Shown here: positions 17,200 through 26,076 of the stretch, piece by piece
Position numbering within the stretch: position 1 is the stretch's first letter
Layout of the letters: each line of letters opens with the position of its first letter
Notes under the pieces: generated by a model
What the model saw: only the letters and a program-made list of their open reading frames with translations
Databases searched by the model: none
Told to the model about the DNA's origin: nothing
Translations under genes and position numbers: made by a program
Assembly: GCA_902825985.1 (NCBI GenBank)
Contig: CADEDC010000018.1
Location: forward strand, 1 to 56,091
DNA length: 56,091 nucleotides
Source of the DNA: an uncultured Acidobacteriota bacterium
Lineage (GTDB): Bacteria > Acidobacteriota > Vicinamibacteria > Vicinamibacterales > CAVVIG01
Reading direction: 5' to 3'

Positions 17200-17895
17200 A
17201 TGCAGATCGGAGCGCTCGGCGACATCCACGGCGCCTTTGATACGGTTCAGGAGATCATGGCGAGGCACGACGAGGTGCCGCTCTGGCTCCAGGTGGGCGA
17301 CGTGGCCAGCAATGACGGCGAGTACTTCACCCCGGCTCGGCCGTTGTACTGGATCAAGGGCAACAACGAAGATTTCGATGTCATTGCCGACGCGTTGGAG
17401 GGCCGGTCGCCGTCGCCGACTCTGCACTACCTGCGGAACGGCGGGCCCCATGTGGTGGGCCCCTGGCGGGTGGCGGCGCTCGGCGGCACCTTCGCGCCGA
17501 GCTGGTACCACACTTCGGCTGCGGCTCTGCCGCCGTCACGGGGCCGGCGGGTCGCCGGGACGTCGGTCAAGCTCGGCAAGAGTCGCGACGACAAGCGGCG
17601 GCACTTCGTCCGGGACGAGGTGGTGACGTGCAAGGGGCTGAGCCAGATCGATGTGTTCCTCACGCACGAGGCGCCGCGGCCGTTCCACCCGGCCGGCCGC
17701 CGCATCGATGCCGGGAAGACCGTGATCAACGAAGTGCTCGCCTCGATGCGGCCGCGGCTGCACCTGTTCGGACATCATCATGAATTCACCGATTCGGTGC
17801 GTCAGGGTGTCCGCTCGGTCGGATTGGATGTGGTCACCAAGTCGTACTTGTTGATCGATGTCGCGTCGTTCAAGTGCGAGCGCCTCGATACCTGA
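17200..17895 (+). CDS. Calcineurin-like metallophosphoesterase
   Basis: 231 aa. Metal-ligand motifs are in order: GDIHG (Asp8, His10), GDVAS (about 33), GNNED (53-57, Asn ligand), FLTHEAP (about 152), LFGHHHE (about 192). These make a complete dinuclear active site. Substrate unknown; possible roles include small phosphodiesters or proteins. It starts 42 bp after nuoI and is followed within about 50 bp by the methyltransferase/MTHFR gene. Confidence 0.88.
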   Translation: MQIGALGDIHGAFDTVQEIMARHDEVPLWLQVGDVASNDGEYFTPARPLYWIKGNNEDFDVIADALEGRSPSPTLHYLRNGGPHVVGPWRVAALGGTFAPSWYHTSAAALPPSRGRRVAGTSVKLGKSRDDKRRHFVRDEVVTCKGLSQIDVFLTHEAPRPFHPAGRRIDAGKTVINEVLASMRPRLHLFGHHHEFTDSVRQGVRSVGLDVVTKSYLLIDVASFKCERLDT

Positions 17896-17945
17896 GAGGA
17901 TCGCGTGCCGACCGACGCCTGCTGTGTGATGACGATGACCCGACG

Positions 17946-19793
17946 GTGCCTGTGAAGCCTGACATTCTCTCGGCCCTGAACGACCGCGTGCTCGTCTGCG
18001 ATGGCGCGATGGGCACGATGCTCTATGCCAAGGGCGTCTTCATCAACAAGAGCTTCGACGCGCTGAACCTGCAGCGGCCCGATCTGGTCGCCGAGGTGCA
18101 CGCCGAATACGTGCGGGCCGGCGCCGACATCATCGAGACCAACACCTTCGGTGCCAACCGGGTGAAGCTCGGCGCGTTCGGGCTCGTCGAGTCGCTGCGT
18201 GACATCAACGTCGAAGGCGTCCGGATCGCACGCGAGGCCGCCGGCGATCTCGCCTACGTGGCCGGCGCCCTCGGTCCGCTCGGGATTCGCATCGAGCCGT
18301 GGGGCAAGACCGGCGTCGACGAGGCCCGCGAGTACTTCCGCGAGCAGGTGCAGGCCCTGCTCGCCGGCGGCGTCGACCTGTTCATCCTCGAGACGTTCCG
18401 CGACCTCAACGAGATTGGCGCCGCCATCGACGCCGTCCGCTCGCTGTCGGCGCTGCCGATCATCGCGCAGATGACGACCGAAGAGGATGGCAACACGCTG
18501 GACGGTACGCCGCCCGAGCGGTTTGCGCCGGAGCTCGAGCGCCGCGGCGCGACCGTGCTCGGCGTCAACTGCGCCGTCGGCCCGGCGCCGATGCTCGAAA
18601 CCATCGAGCGGATGGAGGCCGTGTCGCGCCTGCGACTGTCGGCCCAGCCGAACGCCGGCAAGCCACGCGACGTCGAGGGCCGCAACATCTACCTGTGCTC
18701 GCCGGAGTACATGGCGACGTACGCACGCCGCTTCATCCAGCACAACGTTCGCGTCGTTGGCGGCTGCTGCGGGACCACGCCGGAGCACATCCGCCAGATC
18801 AAGGCGGCGGTCCGCGGCTCGACCCCGGTGGCCGGCCGTGTCGCGGCGACCGCCCCGCCGCCGCGACCGGCGGCGACGGCCGGTGTGACGCCGGTCGCGA
18901 GAGCCGAGAAGTCGCGGCTCGCGGCGGCGCTCGCCGCGTCGCGCTTCGTCGTCGGCGTCGAGCTGTTGCCGCCGCGCGGGTTCGAGGTCGACGCGGTGCT
19001 GGCACGGGCGCGACAGCTGCAGGCGCGCGGAATCGACTTCGTGAACGTGCCGGACGGCGTTCGCGCCGGCGCCCGCCTCAGCGCCCTGGCGCTCGCGGTG
19101 TTGATCGAGCAGCAGGCCGGCCTCGAGACGCTGCTGCACTACGCGTGTCGGGACCGGAACCTGTTGGGCATCCAGTCCGACCTGCTGGGCGCCCATGCGA
19201 TGGGGCTGCGCAACGTCCTGCTCATCACCGGCGACCCGGGCCGCGTCGGTGACTACCCGGACGCGACGGCGGTGTTCGACGTCGACTCCATCGGCCTCAC
19301 CAACGTCGTCGACCGGTTGAACCACGGGTGCGACGTCGGCGGCCAGGAGATCGGCAAGCCGACGGCCTTCCACATCGGCGTGTCGGTGAACCCCTCGGCG
19401 CCCAATCTGGACGACGAATTTCGCCGGTTCGCCTACAAGGTCGAAGCCGGGGCCGAGTTCGTCCTGACCCGTCCGGTCTTCGATGTCGCCGCGTTCGAAC
19501 GGTGCCTGACCCGCCTCGCGCCGTCGGGTTTGCCGGTGCTCGCCGGGGTCTTTCCGTTCGAGAGCCCGCGCCACGCCGAATTCATGGCCAACGAGGTGCC
19601 GGGCGTCCGGGTCCCGGACACGCTGATGGAACGCATGCGGCGGGCGGACCGGCCCGACGTGGCGGCGGCCGAGGGCATTGCCATCGCCCGCGAGCTCGCC
19701 GCGGCCCTGCGACCGATGGTCCAGGGGCTGCAGATCTCCTCCTCGTCGGGGAACGTCGAGATGGCGCTGGCCGTCCTCGATGGACTTCGCTGA
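17946..19793 (+). CDS. Bifunctional homocysteine S-methyltransferase / 5,10-methylene-THF reductase
   Basis: 615 aa fusion. Residues about 1-300 are the homocysteine-binding (S-methyl-trans) barrel with Zn ligands Cys209 (GVNCAVG) and Cys274/275 (GGCCGTTPEH). After an Ala/Pro-rich linker (about 305-335), residues 335-615 are an MTHFR TIM barrel (VELLPPRGFEVD, LLITGDPGR, LTRPVFD). It couples methyl-THF formation to methionine synthesis, as in the YitJ-like class. The B12-binding and reactivation modules of MetH are absent. The start is GTG 17946 or 17952, with weak ribosome signals at both. Stops 62 bp before the next gene. Confidence 0.9.
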   Translation: MPVKPDILSALNDRVLVCDGAMGTMLYAKGVFINKSFDALNLQRPDLVAEVHAEYVRAGADIIETNTFGANRVKLGAFGLVESLRDINVEGVRIAREAAGDLAYVAGALGPLGIRIEPWGKTGVDEAREYFREQVQALLAGGVDLFILETFRDLNEIGAAIDAVRSLSALPIIAQMTTEEDGNTLDGTPPERFAPELERRGATVLGVNCAVGPAPMLETIERMEAVSRLRLSAQPNAGKPRDVEGRNIYLCSPEYMATYARRFIQHNVRVVGGCCGTTPEHIRQIKAAVRGSTPVAGRVAATAPPPRPAATAGVTPVARAEKSRLAAALAASRFVVGVELLPPRGFEVDAVLARARQLQARGIDFVNVPDGVRAGARLSALALAVLIEQQAGLETLLHYACRDRNLLGIQSDLLGAHAMGLRNVLLITGDPGRVGDYPDATAVFDVDSIGLTNVVDRLNHGCDVGGQEIGKPTAFHIGVSVNPSAPNLDDEFRRFAYKVEAGAEFVLTRPVFDVAAFERCLTRLAPSGLPVLAGVFPFESPRHAEFMANEVPGVRVPDTLMERMRRADRPDVAAAEGIAIARELAAALRPMVQGLQISSSSGNVEMALAVLDGLR

Positions 19794-19855
19794 CGGGACA
19801 GATGTATAGTCGGGGCGGGCTTCGGTCCTCCCGTTGGTCTAATTGAGGCTTGCTG

Positions 19856-20557
19856 ATGGCATTATTCGAGCCGCAGAGCACGGCGCCGCCCGACGAAGTG
19901 ATTGGGTCTGATGCCGCGACTCGTGCGCTGTCGGTGACCGCCGTCGAGAACGACTTCGTCAACGACGTCTACGACAAACTCGCGAACGTCTACGACTTCA
20001 CGTTCGGTCCGACGCTGCATCCGGGCCGGCTGCAGGCCATCCAGCGGATGGGCATCAACCGGGGCGACCGCATCCTCGAAGTCGGGGTCGGCACCGGCAT
20101 CAACGCCAGCCTGTACCCGCGCGACTGCCTGGTGACCGGCATCGACCTGTCGAGCAGCATGCTCGAGAAGGCGCACGGCCGGATCGCCCGCAAGGGGATC
20201 AAGAACGTCCGGCTGGCCGAGATGGACGCCGCCGACATGACGATCGCCGACAACTCCTTCGACATCGTCTACGCCCCGTACCTGATCAGCGTCGTGCCAG
20301 ACCCGGTCGCCGTCGCGCGCGAGATGCGCCGCGTCTGCCGCTCCGGGGGACGCATCATCATCCTGAATCATTTCCGCAGCTCGAACGCGCTGGTCGCGTG
20401 GGCCGAGCGTGTGATCTCGCCGCTGACGATTCACATCGGCTTCAAGTCCGACCTGGATCTGCCGGCGTTCCTGGCGCAGGCCCAGCTGTCGCCGGTGTCG
20501 ATCGAGAAGGTGAACATCCCGCGAATCTGGTCGCTCGTCACTTGTATCAAGGACTGA
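19856..20557 (+). CDS. Class I SAM methyltransferase, PmtA/UbiE-like
   Basis: 233 aa. SAM motif I LEVGVGTGI (74-82), motif II IDLSSSMLEKA, then DMTIADNSFDIVYAPYL and GGRIIILNHF. The fold and the N-terminal DFVNDVYDKLANVYDF segment resemble Rhodobacter-type phosphatidylethanolamine N-methyltransferases. That activity is plausible but unproven. ATG 19856 is preferred over TTG 19850 because GAGG lies seven bases upstream. The 3' end overlaps the GT39 gene by about 16 bp. Confidence 0.85.
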   Translation: MALFEPQSTAPPDEVIGSDAATRALSVTAVENDFVNDVYDKLANVYDFTFGPTLHPGRLQAIQRMGINRGDRILEVGVGTGINASLYPRDCLVTGIDLSSSMLEKAHGRIARKGIKNVRLAEMDAADMTIADNSFDIVYAPYLISVVPDPVAVAREMRRVCRSGGRIIILNHFRSSNALVAWAERVISPLTIHIGFKSDLDLPAFLAQAQLSPVSIEKVNIPRIWSLVTCIKD

Positions 20558-22338
20558 GACAGAGCCGGCCCTGGCTGGCTCTGGTCTTCGTGTTTTTCAG
20601 CCTGCCGCTGTTCCTCGGTCTGGGGCGCTCCGACATCGACCTCGACGAGGCCATCTACACCTTTGCCGTCGATCGCATCCTCGAGACCGGCGACTGGCTC
20701 GAACCCAAGAGCATCCCGAACGAGGACTGGGCGTTCATCGAGAAGCCGCCGCTCAAGTTCTGGATCGTCGCGGCCCCGATCCGCCTCGGACTGCTGCCGC
20801 ATGACGAGTTCGGCATCCGGTTCTGGGACGCGCTGTTCGGCGGCGTCGCCTTCCTCTACGTCTTCGCGATCGGCGCCCGGCTGATCAGCCCGTGGTGCGG
20901 CCTCGTCGCCGTTCTCCTGCTGTTCGTGCACCGTCCGCTGCTCTTCGATCATGGCATCCGGGGCAACAACATGGAGGCGCCGCTGCTGCTCGCCTACTGC
21001 GGCGGCGTCTACCACTTCATGGCGTGGGGACGGGCCGGCAGCGTGCGGGAACGGTGGCGGCACGTCCTCCTGATCGCCGGCTTCTTCGTGCTCGGCTTCA
21101 TGACCAAGTTCGTGGCGGTGCTGTTCCTGCCGATGGTGCTCGGCCCGGTCGCGCTGCTGTCGTCCGACTACCGGTCGGCCCTGCGGCGCGACATCCGTAT
21201 CTGGCTCGCCGGCGTCGCGGTGGCGCTGCTGCTCATCGCGCCCTGGTTCATCTGGGCCTTCCTGCGCTACGGCTGGTTCCTCTGGGAGACGATGTTCGGC
21301 GCCCACGTCTACTCGCGCTTCACGGCCTACCTCGACCCGAACCACCTGCAGCCGTGGCATTACTACATCAGCACGTATTGGCGCGTGCTGGGCGACGTCC
21401 CGACCCGGGCGCTCGTCGTCCTCGGACTGGCCGTCCTGGTCGTGCAGGCCATCCGGCGGCGTTGGCCGGAAGGGCTGACGGTCGTGCTGTGGGCGGTGCT
21501 GCCGCTCGTCCTCATCTCGTCCGGCACCTCCAAGATCTATCACTACATCTATCCCTTCCTGCCGCCGCTGGCACTCGCCGCCGGCTACCTCGTCGCGCTG
21601 CCGCTGCTGCTGGCGCCGGCGCCGTTGCGGCGGCTGCTCGTCTGGTTGCAGGCGCGCCTGCCCGGGCGGCTGCAGCGCGCGGGCCCCGCCACGCGCCGTC
21701 TCCTCGGCGCGATCGCCCTGCTGGGTCTCGTGATTGCGACGGTCACCGTCATCACCGGTCCGATCAACCTGAGCCTCGGCCGGACGACGCTGTTCAAGAG
21801 TTCCGGGCTGCTGCGGCCGATGGCCGTGGCGATCGTGTTCGGATTACTGGCCGGGACGATCGTTCGCCGCCGACTGTGGGTGGTGACCGTCCTGGTCCTC
21901 AGTCTGCTGCCGTTCGCGGGCTATCGCGAGACCTTCGCCCAGTTGACGGCGGCGACCGGCCCGATGCGCGCGGCGCGCGACTGCCTGCTCGCGGTGCAGC
22001 GCCGGGTGGCCGGGCCGGGACTCTACGTGGACGTGCCGCCCGAAGACCTGCCGCACGGCGTCTACTACTACTTCCGCCGGATCCGTCCGTGGGTGCGGAC
22101 GGCGGCACCGGCGCCGGAGGCGCTCGGTCCGTACCTGGCGGAGCCGGCACGGCAGCGTCCGGCGCTGGTGTCCGAGGCGATCTACGAGCAGTTCATGCAC
22201 ACCTCGGGCGACCGGGTGGGCGCGTCGATGCAGGTGGCTCCGCCGCCCCGCGCGCTGTTCTATCGCACGCTGTTGCTGACGCCGGGCCCCTATGCGGCCT
22301 GCGCCGGGGGCGGCGCGGCCGCACCAACCGGCCGCTGA
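20542..22338 (+). CDS. GT39 (ArnT/PMT-like) membrane glycosyltransferase
   Basis: 598 aa, about 12 helices plus a periplasmic C-terminal domain. The first periplasmic loop carries the acidic catalytic signature DLDEAIYTF and the later EKPPLKFW, as in ArnT/PMT enzymes that use polyprenyl-phosphate sugars. The only available starts are TTG 20542 or non-standard; it overlaps the methyltransferase gene. The GT2 gene 18 bp downstream would supply a polyprenyl-P sugar donor, making a coherent two-step unit (inference). Confidence 0.86.
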   Translation: MYQGLRQSRPWLALVFVFFSLPLFLGLGRSDIDLDEAIYTFAVDRILETGDWLEPKSIPNEDWAFIEKPPLKFWIVAAPIRLGLLPHDEFGIRFWDALFGGVAFLYVFAIGARLISPWCGLVAVLLLFVHRPLLFDHGIRGNNMEAPLLLAYCGGVYHFMAWGRAGSVRERWRHVLLIAGFFVLGFMTKFVAVLFLPMVLGPVALLSSDYRSALRRDIRIWLAGVAVALLLIAPWFIWAFLRYGWFLWETMFGAHVYSRFTAYLDPNHLQPWHYYISTYWRVLGDVPTRALVVLGLAVLVVQAIRRRWPEGLTVVLWAVLPLVLISSGTSKIYHYIYPFLPPLALAAGYLVALPLLLAPAPLRRLLVWLQARLPGRLQRAGPATRRLLGAIALLGLVIATVTVITGPINLSLGRTTLFKSSGLLRPMAVAIVFGLLAGTIVRRRLWVVTVLVLSLLPFAGYRETFAQLTAATGPMRAARDCLLAVQRRVAGPGLYVDVPPEDLPHGVYYYFRRIRPWVRTAAPAPEALGPYLAEPARQRPALVSEAIYEQFMHTSGDRVGASMQVAPPPRALFYRTLLLTPGPYAACAGGGAAAPTGR

Positions 22339-22356
22339 CCCCACGCGAGTCGACCC

Positions 22357-23085
22357 GTGCCGCCACTGTCGCTCTCGATCGTCATTCCTGCCTACAACGA
22401 GGAGACGCGGCTGGCGACGACGCTGGCCACCGTCTCGGCGTTCCTGGCGTCGCAGCCCTGGCAATGGGAGATCCGCGTCGTCGACGATGGCTCGACGGAC
22501 GGGACCGCAGCGGTCGCCCGCCGGTTTGCGTCGGCCGATTCCCGGATCGTGCTGCAGGCGGAACCGCACCGCGGCAAGGGCGGCGCCGTGAAGGCCGGGC
22601 TGCTCGGTGCCGTCGGCAGCTATCGCTTCATCTGCGATGCCGACCTGTCGATGCCGATCCCGGAGGTCCTGCGCTTCGTGCCGCCGGCGCTCGATCGGTT
22701 CGACGTCGCTGTCGCGTCCCGTGAAGGCGCCGGGGCGCGCCGGGTCGGCGAACCGCTCTACCGGCACATCATGGGCCGTCTGTTCAACGCGTTCGTGCAG
22801 CGGCTGGCGCTGCCGGGCATCGAGGATTCGCAGTGCGGCTTCAAGATGTTCACCGCCGATGCGGTGCGCCGCATCTTCCCGCTCGTGTCGATCGACGGCT
22901 GGGCGTTCGACGTCGAGGTGCTGACCATCGCCCGGGCCCAGGGCATGCGAATCGTCGAGATCCCGATCGAGTGGCACTACCGCAACGAGTCGCAGCTGTC
23001 GATGTGGCGCGACGGCATCGGCATGCTGCGCGAACTGCTGCGCATCCGCTGGCGGAGGTGGCGCGGCCTCTACCGGCAACGCTGA
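22357..23085 (+). CDS. GT2 polyprenyl/dolichyl-phosphate sugar synthase-like
   Basis: 242 aa. GT-A fold with SIVIPAYNEE (7-16), VVDDGSTDG, the metal-binding DADLSMP, and QCGFKMF, the order found in dolichyl-phosphate glucosyl/mannosyltransferases. There is no C-terminal TM pair, so it is peripheral at the membrane. GTG start after 18 bp from the GT39 gene. Likely product: a polyprenyl-phosphate hexose used by the neighbouring GT39 enzyme. Confidence 0.88.
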   Translation: MPPLSLSIVIPAYNEETRLATTLATVSAFLASQPWQWEIRVVDDGSTDGTAAVARRFASADSRIVLQAEPHRGKGGAVKAGLLGAVGSYRFICDADLSMPIPEVLRFVPPALDRFDVAVASREGAGARRVGEPLYRHIMGRLFNAFVQRLALPGIEDSQCGFKMFTADAVRRIFPLVSIDGWAFDVEVLTIARAQGMRIVEIPIEWHYRNESQLSMWRDGIGMLRELLRIRWRRWRGLYRQR

Positions 23086-23097
23086 CCGCGGTGCGGA

Positions 23098-24204
23098 TCA
23101 GGCGGTCAGCTTCAGCAGGAACTGCGCCGCGACATCGGCCCCGTTCACCATCGGGGTCGTCGGCGGCGCCGGCTGGCCGAGCAGCGCGTCGATATCGTCG
23201 GCCCAGCGTCCGGCGAGCAGGTCGTCCTGCGCGATGTAACGGCACCGCAGCAGCCGCGGCATCTCGGCGACGAACACGTCGTACTCGACCATCCGGCCGC
23301 GCGACGTGTACAGCAGCGCCGTATGGTTGGCGACGCACTCCGAGACGATGCCGTATCCCGGCTTGCTGACGACGACGTCAGCCGCGGCGACGAGGTCCTC
23401 GTAGCGCAACTGCCGCTCCATCAGTTCGCGGGGCGCCAGACAGCGGAGGTGCGGCGGCGCGGCGGTCGCGCCGTTCGCGGCGGCTTCGAAGTCGGTGAGC
23501 AGCAGCAGGAAACGGCCGGCGCGTGCGGCGTCCGCGTAGGGCACGCGCAGCCCATGGCCGCCAAACGACGCCAGGACGATCGGGCGGCGGTCGTCCAGCC
23601 CCAGCGCGGCGCGGACGGCGGCGCGGCCACGGGTCGAGCGGCGGGCGACGAACGGGATGTCGCGCACCACGTCCTGCATCGGCGCGAAGCCGCCGTGCAG
23701 GGGCAGGCGCAAGGCATGTGTCGTCGTCGCGTAGGCGCGGTCGATGAGCGGCAGCACCGATCCGGCCTCGCGCTCGAAGCGCTCGAGGCCGCGGTAGATC
23801 CAGTCCCAGGTGAAATTGGCGAGGACGACGCACGGCAGGTCGGCGCGCGCCGCCGCCGCACAGGCGAGCGGCGGGACGTCGGCGACGACCAGCGAGGCGC
23901 GGTTGGCTTTCAGCCACGTCGCCTCGGCGACGACACGTTCGTCGAAGTTGCCGTAGAAGCGGATGGCCCGTCGGCTCGTCTCGCGCTCGTCGATCGTCAG
24001 GCTGTCGATCTGCGCCAGGCCGGCGTCGGTTTCGAGCGGCTGCAGATCCAGCGGCACGCGGGTCGCGCTCTGGAACAACCAGGCCGGCACCGCCGTGCGG
24101 ACCAGCAGCCGCACGTCCGGCGCGTGGTGGCGCAACGCGTGCAGGACCTCGATGTCGCGCGATGCGTGGCCGAAGCCGTGTCCCGACGTGTAGAAGACGA
24201 TCAT
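23098..24204 (-). CDS. GT-B fold glycosyltransferase, MurG-like
   Basis: 368 aa. Starts with FYTSGHGFGHASRDIEV, the glycine/histidine loop of GT28-type enzymes, also seen in the N-terminal half of plant-type arabinokinases. The C-terminal nucleotide-sugar half has VVSKPGYGIVSECVANHT, a Glyco_tran_28_C hallmark. No signal peptide or TM. ATG 24204 is the natural start since homology begins immediately. It converges with the GT2 gene, 12 bp apart; the HD-GYP gene lies 64 bp upstream on the same strand. Confidence 0.82.
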   Translation of the reverse strand: MIVFYTSGHGFGHASRDIEVLHALRHHAPDVRLLVRTAVPAWLFQSATRVPLDLQPLETDAGLAQIDSLTIDERETSRRAIRFYGNFDERVVAEATWLKANRASLVVADVPPLACAAAARADLPCVVLANFTWDWIYRGLERFEREAGSVLPLIDRAYATTTHALRLPLHGGFAPMQDVVRDIPFVARRSTRGRAAVRAALGLDDRRPIVLASFGGHGLRVPYADAARAGRFLLLLTDFEAAANGATAAPPHLRCLAPRELMERQLRYEDLVAAADVVVSKPGYGIVSECVANHTALLYTSRGRMVEYDVFVAEMPRLLRCRYIAQDDLLAGRWADDIDALLGQPAPPTTPMVNGADVAAQFLLKLTA

Positions 24205-24268
24205 CCGCGAACGATTGTCGCACTGGTTCGGCGCACCGGCGCACCGGCGGACCGGGGCCGGCGGCCGG

Positions 24269-25999
24269 CTACACCAGTCGATCCGCTGGCTGATAGGCCG
24301 ACGGGACGAGGTCGGCCATCGCCGGCGCGGCGTCATCCACCGGGTCGAGCGCGTCGAGCTGTGCCAGCTCGCGATGCGAGCGCGCCAGCGCGCCGACGAT
24401 CGCGGCCTCGAACTCCGAGCCGGCGCAGCGCCACAGTTCGGCGAGGGCGGCGGTGTCCGAGCGGGCGGCGCGGTAGGCGCGGGCGCTGGTCATGGCGTCA
24501 TAGGCATCGGCGACGTGGACGATGCGGGCCGCCAGCGGCGTCGCCTCGCTGACCAGCCCGTAGGGATAGCCGCGGCCGTCCGGACGCTCGTGGTGCAGTT
24601 CGACGATCGGGATGTGCGGCGCCAGGAACGGCACCGATCGCAGGATCCGGGCGCCGAGCGCCGGATGCTGCCGGATCTGCTGCTGTTCGGCCTCGGTGAG
24701 CGGGCCCGGCTTGCGCAGCACGGCGTCGGGCACGCCGATCTTGCCGATGTCGTGCAGCAGTGCGCCGAGGCGCAGCACTTCGAGCGCGCCGGCGTCCAGT
24801 CGCAGCGTCTGCCCGATCGCCACCGCCAGGACGCTGACCCGCTCGGAGTGGCCCGCCGTGTAGGGGTCGCGGGCGTCGAGCGCCGCTGCCAGCGCCCGGA
24901 TGGCGCCGGTGTAGGCCGCGTCGGTGGCGCGCTCGGCCGTCGACAGCGACAGCATGAGGCCGTTGAACGTGTCGGTCAGCGCATCGAGCTCGCGGCTGGT
25001 GCCGCTCGCCGCCAGCGGGTCGCGCAGGTCGTGGGTGGCCGCCAGTTCCTCGATGGACTTCGACAGCTGGCCGATCGGGCGGGCGATGGTCTGTGCCAGC
25101 CAGACGCTGCCGGCGAACCCCAGCAGCATCGCCCCGAGGCCGACGAGCGCGAGCGTCCGCAGCGCCGCGGTGGTCGCCGCGCGTGACAGCGCATCGATCG
25201 ACCCGAGGGCGTAGAAGCTGACGTCGCCCACGGTGACGAGACGGCGGAAGGCGAACGACTCGCCGTTCAGGTCGGCCGTCCCCTCGTGGTGCCGCGCCGC
25301 CACGACGCGGTCGAAGTCCCGCGCCGCCGCCGCACTCAACGTGCCCGAGATCACGCGGCCGCCATCGACGACCGCGATCTGGGCGTTGGCGATGTGACCG
25401 AGGTCGCTGGCGTAGGTGTCGCTGATCAGCGTCGAGACGTAGAGCCGGCCGATCGCCCGATCCTGGAGCCGCACGTCGACCCACGCCGAGCGGTACACCC
25501 GATCGGCGGCATGCAGGATGCCGTCGCTGGCGAGCGGCGATACCGGGTGGATCGTGAAGTCGGCGCGCGCGCCGCGCGGCCACTGCGAGGCCAGGCGGCC
25601 GACGGCGGCGAGCGCCTGGTTCTGGTGATCGACGAGCAGGATGACGTCGGCGTCGACGTAGGCAGCCAGTTTGCGCAGTTCGTTGTCGACCGTCGCCACC
25701 AGGTCGATCCGATGGCCGTCATCGACGAAGCCGGCCTCGGCCGCGTAGGTCTCGACCGCCGCCTTGAGCGTCGGGTTCTCGATGAGGATGGCCGCCTGCG
25801 CCTGCAGCTGGCGCTGCCGCAGCGACTCGAGCTCGGCAACCACCCGCTGGGTCGATTCGAGCGTCGCCGCGACGTTCCGGCGGACCTGTCGCCGCGTGTT
25901 GACGCTGAGGACGATGAAGATCAGCGACAGCACCAGGGCGACACCGATGACGGTGACGCTCAGCGTGCGCACGAGCAGCGACGGCGGCGACGCCCTCAT
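24269..25999 (-). CDS. Membrane receptor with HD-GYP c-di-GMP phosphodiesterase domain
   Basis: 576 aa. TM1 (about 8-32), periplasmic sensor of about 230 aa, TM2 (about 275-298), HAMP linker (about 298-350), then HD-GYP. The HD pair is His416-Asp417 (LLHDIGKIG), with upstream HSERV, downstream HHERPDGRGYP (GYP 477-479) and VADAYDAMTS, so catalysis should be intact. It hydrolyses c-di-GMP in response to an external or periplasmic cue. No cyclase lies nearby. ATG 25999 chosen; GTG 26014 would add five residues. Confidence 0.9.
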   Translation of the reverse strand: MRASPPSLLVRTLSVTVIGVALVLSLIFIVLSVNTRRQVRRNVAATLESTQRVVAELESLRQRQLQAQAAILIENPTLKAAVETYAAEAGFVDDGHRIDLVATVDNELRKLAAYVDADVILLVDHQNQALAAVGRLASQWPRGARADFTIHPVSPLASDGILHAADRVYRSAWVDVRLQDRAIGRLYVSTLISDTYASDLGHIANAQIAVVDGGRVISGTLSAAAARDFDRVVAARHHEGTADLNGESFAFRRLVTVGDVSFYALGSIDALSRAATTAALRTLALVGLGAMLLGFAGSVWLAQTIARPIGQLSKSIEELAATHDLRDPLAASGTSRELDALTDTFNGLMLSLSTAERATDAAYTGAIRALAAALDARDPYTAGHSERVSVLAVAIGQTLRLDAGALEVLRLGALLHDIGKIGVPDAVLRKPGPLTEAEQQQIRQHPALGARILRSVPFLAPHIPIVELHHERPDGRGYPYGLVSEATPLAARIVHVADAYDAMTSARAYRAARSDTAALAELWRCAGSEFEAAIVGALARSHRELAQLDALDPVDDAAPAMADLVPSAYQPADRLV

Positions 26000-26076
26000 C
26001 GCGTCCGGCGCCACGCCACGCCGCTGACCCGCGAGTGCGCAGTCTCACGCACGTTGTCCGCCCGGCTCACCATGCT

